Assembly: GCF_000003815.2 (NCBI RefSeq) | Contig: NC_049990.1 | Location: 924,830 to 988,829, forward strand | Origin: Branchiostoma floridae | Taxonomy: Eukaryota; Chordata; Leptocardii; Amphioxiformes; Branchiostomatidae | Length of the DNA stretch: 64,000 nt | Reading direction: 5' to 3' | In this document: one piece after another, positions 22,578 to 31,289 of the stretch | Layout of the letters: the number at the start of each line of letters is the position of its first letter | Numbering within the stretch: position 1 is the stretch's first letter | Translations under genes and position numbers: made by a program | Notes under the pieces: generated by a model | Told to the model about the DNA's origin: nothing | The model's database searches: none | Seen by the model: only the letters and a program-made list of their open reading frames with translations

Positions 22578-22937
22578 CAGGGTTGTAGCCAGCCTGAAAT
22601 CTTTTTCAGCCCCCTTGATTTTGAATAAGAATCCTATCGAGCACTGACGGCATTACGTTGCATGTCATTTCTAGGGGGTCTGGGTCCCAGAAAATTTTTT
22701 ATATCAAGACTCCCTGAAACGCTATTTCCTGCATTTTGAAGTGCAAATTTTGCTTGTAGACTAAGCTGTTCAATGGAATCTGTTTTGGTGAAGAAGAACA
22801 CATGGGTTTCAGTTTTTTTATATCTTTACTTATCAATTTTTGTCTGTCCCAGGGGACGGAATGGGAAAAACTTTTTTCAGTCCCCAGCTGCAAAATTCCT
22901 TCAAAGGACTGAAGGACAGGTGCTGGCTACAACCCTG
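22578..22937. mobile_element. hAT-like MITE, 360 bp, 8-bp target duplication
   Basis: Perfect terminal inverted repeats CAGGGTTGTAGCCAGC / GCTGGCTACAACCCTG flanked by the direct repeat CGGTATAC (22570-22577 and 22938-22945). Units 1 and 3 have the empty site (about 5885 and 36,765). CAGGG termini and an 8-bp duplication are hallmarks of hAT transposons. No transposase, so non-autonomous. Confidence 0.92.
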
Positions 22938-24560
22938 CGGTATACCATGCTCTGTTCAGTCATTAGTTGAACCTTCCTGACTACTTAGAAGTAATTTTTT
23001 GTGTTTTCTCTTCAGCTTCAGTTTTGGGGTTCACGGAGGATCGATGCTATCCAAACAATCGAGCCAGCATGGCCTAAAGAAACCAAATTTACAGGTTGGT
23101 GAAGTTGTCTTGGATTAAAACTATCGTGGTAACAAAATGCTGTTATCGTACAATTAGATCACATACTATTAGATCATTCTATAGACTTGCATGCAATTAA
23201 CGTGTAATTAAAACGATAATATGCTTAAAATAATCCAATCTTTTAAAAGAAAGTCTCGATAGTGAGATCTTGCAAACATATTTTGTAACGTCAATTCCAT
23301 TAATACTTCCTAGGTGTTCACATATCCCAAGCCGGCCACTACAATAAATTGTTTCTGGTTTCTCATGTATGAAATCAAAATTCAACTGCACAAACAAGTC
23401 ATGCAATTAAAGTGAATAATACAAGAAATCGGTATGACCACTATCTTAACAATATCACAAAGAAAACAAGAACAAAATACTGTCGGCATTACTCAGGTGT
23501 AAAGCTCACTTCCAATCAGAAAGATCCAGCGGTGATAACGACCGTTAAGATATAGCTGATCAGTAACTTACAACTCCTACAGCTTCTGCAGTACTTTTAA
23601 ATTTTCAAACTTAAATTGTCCATACCTTACACAGAATGACAAAACTATCTTGCTGATGATTAGCGACAGCTATACAGAGAGGTTCGTACGCTAAACTTTT
23701 AGTCTTAGTTCTCGTCATATAATTGTAAGCCCTCAAACAACAAATTCGCCAAGTAGGCAAGTCACTGTTGAAATTTCTGCGAGCTCAACATTTTACCTTT
23801 GTAGGCTGAGAATTCAAATCTACTTTTTCTTTAAGCAGTTTCAAAGTATCACCTAGAGTCCGACTAGCATCCTACATGCCTACAACCAGTAGTTTTAAAC
23901 TGAAGTCTCCACAAACCAAGGACTACTTTCTAATACACCGATGAAGGTAAAACATCCAGGTAGTAAGATAGACAAGGTAACAGTTACTCTAATGATTATA
24001 GATTTTCGTGAAGTCAACGTCGAAAGACAGCAGTGGATGCTGTCAAAACCGTCTGACCGTTTCCAAAATCATGCTGCCTGAATAATTGTTAGCTTCGTAA
24101 TAGGCATATACTAGTAATGGTTAATGATGCCCATCCAGATTGTCTGAGCCTAAAAATGTACAGTTTTTTTTTTACATTCCATTGGAGTTTTAATACTATG
24201 CCAGGCTTATTTGAATCCCTGTTTGGTGTCTGTAGAGATGTTGGCCAACCAGTCGTTAATCTCTAGGCAGTGCATTACTAACATTGCAGGATCAGAATTA
24301 AGCCAATGGATCCTTTTAATTTCTGAACCCTGGAATATCAGCTCCGATATTAGAGGCTAAAGGGTATCTCAAAAACATTACTACCACATAAGCAGCACAT
24401 AGTGTCACCTAGCGTTCTCCTGGTGTCCCACAACAACGAATTAGAACTCTTTGAATCCAACCAAACAACCAACTAACAGACTACTTTCTTACTTTCTAAC
24501 AGGATGTAGGAGTTTTCTGTTACACAACCAGTTAATCTAACCTAAGCTGATGTTATACAA

Positions 24561-24640
24561 CTTCCTCAGAGCTTCTAACTGAAGTTCTGCTTCTTTTGGG
24601 GTGGCGAGAAGCAGAACTCCAGGTATTGGCTCTGAGGAAG
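24561..24640. repeat. Nested inverted repeat (80 bp)
   Basis: The outer arms CTTCCTCAGAGC (24561-24572) and GCTCTGAGGAAG (24629-24640) are perfectly complementary. The inner arms GTTCTGCTTCT (24584-24594) and AGAAGCAGAAC (24607-24617) also pair, with 11-base intervals on both sides. It is only in unit 2. It may be a transposon end or a folded RNA; the internal loop is too large for a standard microRNA precursor. Confidence 0.6.
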
Positions 24641-24872
24641 ATGTCTAACAGGCATAGAAACGTCAGCTAAGGTGAGATTAACTGGTAGACAATGTGTAAA
24701 AGAAAACTTGCAGGTTGTCTTCCCAGCTGTCTCTTTCCACTTAGATTTCCAATTGAAAGTTTTTAGAAATATATCATCGAGCCAGGAAATTACATTGGTG
24801 TACGTGGCTACTTGCAGTGCCTTCGTGGACGTGCTCCATATGTGGCTCTCTTCAAACACGGGACTTCTCGTC

Positions 24873-25473
24873 CTATTCGAGGGACGAACTAAGACGTAAA
24901 TAGGTACTCATTTTCACATTATTGCATGGAGAGACGTCTTCCAAAGTGCCTTTAGGATTTGAACCCGGGACCTCTGGGTTCTGGGCCAAACCACCTGCCG
25001 TCACGCCACACGATCTGACATCAAATGACTCAGTGAATGGCTGAGACTGGCCCTGCCCTGTCTGACCATGACCACTGGTCACTACAGCAGCTTTAGGGTT
25101 TGGGTTGGATTCAGTGCTGGCCTGAGACTGGCCTTGCTCTGTCTGACCATGACCACTGGTCACTACAGCAGCTGTAGTGTTTGTGTTAGTTTCAATGACG
25201 GCCTGAGGCTGGCCCTGCCCTGTCTGATCATGACCACTGGCCACTACAGCAGCTGTAGTGTTTGTGTTAGTTTCAATGACGGCCTGAGACTGGCCCTGCC
25301 CTGTCTGATCCAGACCACTGGTCACTACAGCAGCAGTGGTGTTTGGGTTGGATTCAGTGATGGCCTGAGACTGAACCCGATCTGCCTGATTGTTTTTGGG
25401 GTGGGGGGCCATATATTCACGATGTCTATCATTTCTCCTGGTCACTGCAGTAGCTATGGTGTTTGTGTTAGTC
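24873..25473 (-). pseudogene. Detached C-terminal tail remnant of LRR B
   Basis: In a different frame from LRR B, the minus strand continues the tail repeats (GQGQSQAVIETNTNTT units, NDRHREYMAP), then runs into a tRNA-like SINE head read as GVTAGGLAQNPEVPGSNPK and stops. It was cut off from the main frame by the 5-base deletion near 25,483. Compared with A it also has about three extra repeat units. Confidence 0.75.
24955..25015 (-). mobile_element. tRNA-like SINE head (A and B boxes)
   Basis: On the minus strand TGGCGTGACGGC (25008-24997) resembles a pol III A box and GGTTCAAATCC (24965-24955) is a good B box. The spacing of about 54 bases is that of a tRNA. The sequence between (CCCAGAACCCAGAGGTCCC) is tRNA-like, but an acceptor stem does not form, so a SINE or tRNA relic is more likely than a working tRNA. 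Confidence 0.6.
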
Positions 25474-28092
25474 TCAATGACGGGACTGGCCCTGCCCTGT
25501 CTGATCATGACTACTGGTTCCTACAGCAGCTGCTGTGCCCGAGTTGGATTTAATAATGGCCTGATATTGGCCCTCAACGTTGTACAAGGAATTAAGCTGT
25601 GAGGCAGTCGGCCCTGTGCCATAAGATAGATTTCTAGCATCAAAGGAGTTAGTGATGGCCACAGGATAACCCTGCCCTGTCTGGCTGTCCATATTCTCAT
25701 ACTGGTGATCATGACCACTGGTCACTACAGTAGCTTTGGTGTTTGTGTTGGATTTAGTGATGGCCTGAGACTGGTCCTGCCCTGTCTGATTATGCTGAGG
25801 GGCCATATCTTCATACTGGTGATCAAGACCACTGGATACTGCAGTAGCTGTGGTGTTTGTGTTAGTTTCAATGATGGCGTGAGACTGAACCTGCCCAGTC
25901 TGATCATGACCACTGGTTCCCACAGCAGCTGTGGTGCCCGAGTTGGATTTAATAATGGGCTGATACTGGCGCTCAACGTTGTACAAGGAATTTAGCTGTG
26001 AGGCAGTCGGCCCTGTGCCATAAGATAGAATACCAGCATCCAAGGATTCAGTGACAGCCTGAGACTGGCCCTGCCCTGCCTGATCAGAACCACTAGCTTC
26101 CTCAGCAGCTGTGGTGTTTGTGTACAAGGAATTAAGCTGTGAGTCAGTCGGCACTGAGTCATATGATAGATTTCTAGCATCAAAGGAGTTAGTGAAGGCC
26201 TGAGGATTATCCTGCCCTGTCTGGCTGTCCATGTTTTTATACTGGTGATCATGACCACTGGTCACTACTGTAGCTTTGGAGTTTGTGTTGGATTCAGTGA
26301 TGGCCTGAGACTGGCCCCGCCCTGTCTGATTGTGTTGAGGGGCCATATATTCATACTGTTGATCTTGGCTACTGGCCGGTACAGCATCTGTGGGGCTTGT
26401 GTTGGATTCAGTGATAGCCTGAGACTGGCCCTGTCTTGTCTGATCGCGTTGTTTGTCTACATCTTCATACTGGTGATCATCATCACTGGTCATTAATGCA
26501 GCTGTGGTGTTTTTGTTGGATTCTGCGATAGCCTTAGACTGACCCTGCTTTGTATGATTGTGTTGTTTGTCTATATCTTCATACTGGTGATCATCATCAC
26601 TGGTCATTAAAGCAGCTGTGGTGTTTGTGTTGGATTCTGTGATGGACTGAGACTGGCCCTGCCTTGTCTGATCATGACCCTTGTTTTCATTCTGGCCACT
26701 TGTCATGACGGAAACTGATGTGTATGTGTTGCTACTAATAGTATTGTGATTTAGCCCTAGAGGAGGATGGCTGGTCCTCCTCTTGCACCAGGTGGTGAGA
26801 GTGATGGTGCCAATCAGGACAATGGCAGTTATTGAACCACAGATAGTGGCAATGAAAACAGCATTGGCTAACTTGGGAGATAATTCATGAGAACTGCGGA
26901 TTTCTGGTTTGTCTGGTGTGATTGCAAGGAGGGAAGGTGGTGTTGCTCTAGCTTGGCTTGTATTGCCTGCAGAACCTGTAGTTGAACCAGAATCGCGCTT
27001 GAAGTACCAGTGATAGCGAGAGGTGACGGTTCCATTGTAACTGTTGTTAGCACTTTTCATTGGGCCAAAAGAGGACTGTGTGGCAAATGTGAAGGCTTCA
27101 GGGCGCGCTGTTGGACCAGCATTGATTAATGTGCTGCCAAACGGAGAAGATGTTGACACTGGAGATGACTGGAAGGGGGTTTGGATATCAACAGACAGTG
27201 TTGATATGGTTCGTTCTTCACATATCGATCCTTCCAGCATCTGCTTGTCGTCTACGTATACGTTAACCTCTCGTAGCTGTGGTAGATTTACAAATGCACA
27301 GGGCTGAATCTCTGTTATCTTATTGGACTCCAGATACAAGTTTCTGAGGCTGGGTAGGTCTGCAAATGTGCCAGTTCGAATCATTGTTATCTGGTTGGAG
27401 TCTAGGTCCAACGTAAAGAGCTCCGGCAACTCTGCAAATGTGCTAGTTCGAATCATTGTTATCTGGTTGGAGGACAGGATTAGTATTTGAAGCCGGGGTA
27501 ACTCTGCAAACACACCAGGATCGATCTTAGCTATCTTGTTGTTGTTCATCGATAACTTTAAGAGACCGGGTGTGTCTGCAAATGTACCTGCCTGAATCGT
27601 TGTTATCTGATTGAATGACAGGTCGATAAAGCCGAGATGGGGTAACTCTGCAAACGCACCCGGCTCAATCCTTGTTATGTTGTTATGGGCCATGTATAAC
27701 CATTCTAGCCGACATAGACCTGCAAATGTGCCATTCTGAATCATTGTTATGCTGTTGCGGGACAAGCACAAAGAAGAGAGATTGTATAGCGGTGCAAATG
27801 TACCTGCAGGTATATTTGTTATGTGGTTGGATAACAGGTCCAACCTATTTATTCTGCTCAGCTTAACAAATGCATCGGGCTGAATCTTTGTCATCAAGTT
27901 ATGTTGCAAAGATAAGAGTTCGCCATGTTCAATATTCTGAGGGATGCTGGTGAAACCACGCTTGCTCCAACACCCCGGTTGGTCTGGTCGGCAAGTATGA
28001 GAGTCTCTACAGAAAGCTTCTGACACGTTGGACTCATTCAGGAGGAGGAGAAGAAAGATCAGCACGTGACGCAGCTTTTTCCACATGGTCAT
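25474..28092 (-). CDS. LRR receptor B, tail truncated by frameshift
   Basis: 872 residues, no intron. Signal peptide, then a complete cysteine-containing N-terminal LRR cap (C28, C34, C41) that copies A and C lack, about nine LRRs (residues 60-290), a stalk, a transmembrane helix at 410-434 and a repeat tail. The tail has two YEDI/YEDV sites and four YxxM sites (YEYM, YKNM, YEDM, YENM). Relative to A, five bases (CCTGA on the plus strand) are missing near 25,483; translation then reads SRH and stops. The rest of the tail lies out of frame at 24873-25473. Extracellular and membrane parts are intact, so a shortened receptor could still be made. The ectodomain is clearly more diverged from A and C than those are from each other. 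Confidence 0.85.
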   Translation of the reverse strand: MTMWKKLRHVLIFLLLLLNESNVSEAFCRDSHTCRPDQPGCWSKRGFTSIPQNIEHGELLSLQHNLMTKIQPDAFVKLSRINRLDLLSNHITNIPAGTFAPLYNLSSLCLSRNSITMIQNGTFAGLCRLEWLYMAHNNITRIEPGAFAELPHLGFIDLSFNQITTIQAGTFADTPGLLKLSMNNNKIAKIDPGVFAELPRLQILILSSNQITMIRTSTFAELPELFTLDLDSNQITMIRTGTFADLPSLRNLYLESNKITEIQPCAFVNLPQLREVNVYVDDKQMLEGSICEERTISTLSVDIQTPFQSSPVSTSSPFGSTLINAGPTARPEAFTFATQSSFGPMKSANNSYNGTVTSRYHWYFKRDSGSTTGSAGNTSQARATPPSLLAITPDKPEIRSSHELSPKLANAVFIATICGSITAIVLIGTITLTTWCKRRTSHPPLGLNHNTISSNTYTSVSVMTSGQNENKGHDQTRQGQSQSITESNTNTTAALMTSDDDHQYEDIDKQHNHTKQGQSKAIAESNKNTTAALMTSDDDHQYEDVDKQRDQTRQGQSQAITESNTSPTDAVPASSQDQQYEYMAPQHNQTGRGQSQAITESNTNSKATVVTSGHDHQYKNMDSQTGQDNPQAFTNSFDARNLSYDSVPTDSQLNSLYTNTTAAEEASGSDQAGQGQSQAVTESLDAGILSYGTGPTASQLNSLYNVERQYQPIIKSNSGTTAAVGTSGHDQTGQVQSHAIIETNTNTTATAVSSGLDHQYEDMAPQHNQTGQDQSQAITKSNTNTKATVVTSGHDHQYENMDSQTGQGYPVAITNSFDARNLSYGTGPTASQLNSLYNVEGQYQAIIKSNSGTAAAVGTSSHDQTGQGQSRH

Positions 28093-28573
28093 CTGTCAAC
28101 TGAACAGAACAGGAAGGTCGTCTGTAAAACCTAATCTAGTCAATATATCGCAATTTGATGTCAATTTTTAAGTAAATCTCGACTGGAAAAGTGTGTAACA
28201 AGCAGTTAATTTACCGTGTTTTGCGAAATGGTTGTGTTGATTGTCTTAAGCTGACTGAATGAATATTAATATTTAGGTTGTTTACTCTTTTTTGCTGACG
28301 TATTTCTGACTTTGTTTGCACATTCTAGATGATGAAATCAACAGATGAATGGACATTGCAAAAACCTCTTCCAGAAACGTTCATCTGCCTATTTCTGGAC
28401 TACACGGTTCGTTTATACCCTATAGTCACTCCCGTCGAAATAATTTGATGATATTTCTTTGCATGTTCCTACATGTAGTCGGTCTACTATAACATGAAGG
28501 GCTAAAGGCAAACTATCAATATATGTAGTGTTAGTAATAAACGGGGAGACAAAGCAGTTATAGGAGACCGGCA

Positions 28574-28863
28574 TCTTCTTCGGAGGCATCTTCTCTGGAT
28601 AGTTTTAAAGAACGCTTGCAGATAGACGTGCAAAAGTTAGGTGTGACGGGTCGTTCAGTGTAATATAACCAGCTGCTGCCGCGCCGCGTGCCTGCGAAAC
28701 TGGTGTGTTACGCCGAAGAGTGGTTGTACCGGCTATATAGATACAGATACAGAAGCTGGTGTGTTACGCCGAAGGGCGGTTATACCGGCTATATAGATAC
28801 AGATACAGAAGCTGGTGTGTTACGCCGAAGGGTGGTTATACCAGCTATATAGATAAGGATACA
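28574..28863 (+). mobile_element. Truncated retroelement tail with 56-bp repeats and 9-bp target duplication
   Basis: Flanked by AGACCGGCA (28565-28573 and 28863-28871); units 1 and 3 have one copy. The 5' part reads LDSFKERLQIDVQKLG then TGRSV and a stop, like a protein C-terminus. Three 56-bp repeats follow (GCTGGTGTGTTACGCCGAAG, ending GGCTATATAGATACAGATAC) at about 28,698-28,865. Confidence 0.65.
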
Positions 28864-29224
28864 GACCGGCAGACGTAAAGCCAGACAAAAACGCCGGAGT
28901 CGAACCTCTGCTTTCAGCAGTGCGAAACAAACAGATTTAGATTACTGTGATCATGTGATATGGTTGACTTCTGTTGATTGTCTGATGCTGGCTGTTTGAA
29001 TGTTCATTTTGTGTTTTTTACTCTTTTTGTGTAATAAGTCTCATAAATATGTTTCATATCTCCACATTTTGTAACTGACATTTTCTAACAAACTGTCATT
29101 TGTATAGAAATGAATCACTTAGTAACTCTCATCTGAAATAATTGATGATCTTCATTTATATTCTAACGTAGGCTTAATGCATTAGTTTTACTATTGTTTT
29201 AATAACTAAATGTAAAAGAACCTG

Positions 29225-29441
29225 CCACATGTGCGTGGGTGCGATGTGTGCGGATCAAACCATTCCGGCCAAAATGGGGTAGGGAATTTCCCGAGCAGCC
29301 TCGTAACCCCTGCTTCGCCTATTGAGTCAGTGAAGTCAAGCTTGCCTAAGCTTGATGTTTCTGACTTAGGGAGAAGAAATGCTGCTACAGTTATCGCTAT
29401 GGGCCGCTCTTCATCTTCATGATGGTAACATCAGGCCCTAC
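29225..29441. mobile_element. Unit-2-specific insertion of unknown type
   Basis: About 217 bases absent from units 1 and 3, possibly flanked by GAACCTG (29218-29224, 29442-29448). No coding sequence or inverted ends recognised. Confidence 0.4.
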
Positions 29442-30097
29442 GAACCTGATTTAGAAGAAAAAAAGGGGACAAAACCCTGAAGTGCTAATAGTGAACAGAA
29501 GAAAATAAAACAATTGATCAAAAAATCTAGGATACCACTAAATCTATAGCATACATGCTATCACTAAATCATAATGTGCTTATACAAAAATATAGATGTA
29601 GACAAAAATTTAAGTTGAGAGTATCCATTTTTTGAAGCCTAGAGGGAGGGAATGTTTTTCACAACAGGCGGGAAAACATTTGAACCGGACTGTGGCCTCG
29701 AGAGATGGCATGATCAATCTGCAGAAATTCCGGTTATGGCAGACCATGAAGTCAGAAAAAAGAACAAACAAACAAACAAACAAACAATCACGGCGCAGCA
29801 CCCGTCCCCCACTGTAAGAGTAACATAACCTACAAGCAGATGTCGGGATAAAAAAACTGTCAGTATAAAGCATTTTTCACCGTGGCAGCCAACAGTTGGA
29901 GGACGTCACAATCTTCTGTACAACCTCTGCTTGGAGAATTCAGCACCAGGTAAGCTAAGGCATATAGCAAATGCATGCACAACAGAATTACCTTTAAATG
30001 TTTATCCACCGGCAGAAACATACCTTTGAAGCCACTGAGAACAGCTTCAGGCGGCACCTTGGCCAGGAACTTGAGTAGAATGCCCCAGGCACCAGGT

Positions 30098-30548
30098 GCT
30101 GGTGTGTAGGGTGCGGCCGTCGGTAGCTGGTCCGTAATGGCTCAGGCTGTTGTTGTGGAGGGTGCGGCCGTCGGTAGCTGGTCCGTGATGGCTCAGGCTG
30201 TTGTTGTGAAGCGTGCGGCCGTCGGTAGCTGGTCCGTAATGGCGTAAGGCTGTTGTTGTGTAGGGTGCGGCCGTCGGTAGCTGGTCCGTGATGGCTCAGG
30301 CTGTTGTTGTGGGGGGTGTGGCCGTCGGTAGCTGGTCCGTGATGGCTCAGGCTGTTGTTGTGTAGGGTGCGGCCGTCGGTAGCTGGTCCGTGATGGCTCA
30401 GGCTGTTGTTGTGTAGGGTGCGGCCGTCGGTAGCTGGTCCGTGATGGCTCAGGCTGTTGTTGTGTAGGGTGCGGCCGTCGGTAGCTGGTCCGTGATGGCT
30501 CAGGCTGTTGTTGTGTAGGGTGCGGCCGTCGGTAGCTGGTCCGTGATG
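30098..30548. repeat. 51-bp minisatellite, about 9 copies (unit 2)
   Basis: Same repeat as at 15091-15438. One unit has a small length change (ATGGCGTAAGG), which breaks the otherwise continuous minus-strand frame. Confidence 0.9.
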
Positions 30549-31289
30549 TCGTGTGGTAAACAACCTGGAATTAGTCTTCCCTACAGGTCTGGGCTGATTG
30601 TCTGAAGCAGGCTATTTATATTAACATTAATATTCATGATGTAAAATGAAATCATGATGCAGGTTTTATAATACACGTCAGATCAAAGTTTATTGCACCC
30701 GTCACAGGTTTAATGTAAGGAAAGGCGTTGTATACGGTCGACTACTGGCTGCTAAGATTAATCTTGTTCAGTACTACTATTCAAAGCTACATTAAGTATT
30801 CAAAGCATTTTAATAGAAGAAATAACGAGAGTTCAACGGTCTCATACCTTCACCGATTAATTACAACATCAGTGAAATATAGACACAGCACTGGATTCAA
30901 ACTGCAAATTGACTTTAGACATAATACGGAAGAAGGAATGATGTGTTAAGTTATATATATATTTTTTAATTGGGAAATCATGTTGCAAAGCATCTCTAGT
31001 ACCCTCCACATTTTTGTATGCTTATCATTGACTAAGTAAGCTTGTAACATGTACATAGCTACATCTTAATACTCAAGCCATCACAGCAACCCATCAAACT
31101 GTTACTGTAGGAATTGGTACACTGCAAAGCTAGCTCTCAATTCAAACTTAGTAATGGCCTCAAAACAATGCTCAGTGATTGAAATATCAACACAAGCACA
31201 AAACACACGAAGTAAGATTCTACAAAAATGCTAAGAATGGCAAACAAAAGCTTCATATTTTCTTTTACAAGATTCCACACCGAGAAAAA
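30549..31289. other. 3' flank of RTK C
   Basis: Uninterrupted version of the sequence split by an insertion in unit 1, closely matching 42,967-43,725. Holds a candidate polyadenylation signal. Confidence 0.6.
30689..30694 (-). promoter_or_regulatory. Candidate polyadenylation signal AATAAA for RTK C
   Basis: AATAAA on the minus strand about 600 bases beyond the stop, position conserved in copies B and D. Confidence 0.4.

Larger units (their letters stand above)
20192..24954. other. Noncoding region between RTK B and LRR B
   Basis: The first part is nearly identical to the RTK A upstream flank; then a gap, the relic minisatellite module (21,190-21,660), the short TA run, the hAT-like MITE and the block shared with 8365-8990. 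From 24,241 the sequence is specific to unit 2 and includes a nested inverted repeat at 24561-24640. No gene supported. Confidence 0.65.
28093..30097. other. Noncoding region upstream of LRR B
   Basis: Parallels 13,720-15,090 and 41,390-42,720 but lacks the TTAACCCTC element. It contains two unit-specific insertions (28574-28863, 29225-29441) and the exon-like module near 29,870-30,095. No gene supported. Confidence 0.6.
17257..31289 (-). repeat. Segmental duplication unit 2 (RTK B + LRR B)
   Basis: Second tandem unit, same gene order and orientation as unit 1. Unit-specific features are the hAT-like MITE at 22578-22937, the extra sequence at about 24,240-25,340 downstream of LRR B, the insertion at 28574-28863 and the one at 29225-29441. 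It lacks the TTAACCCTC element found in units 1 and 3. Confidence 0.85.

Noticed and set aside
24561-24640. microRNA precursor
   Set aside because: The 11 by 11 internal loop interrupts the stem where a mature duplex should lie, and there is no sister-unit conservation.
24955-25015. Functional tRNA gene
   Set aside because: A and B boxes are present with correct spacing, but no acceptor stem forms; a SINE head fits better.
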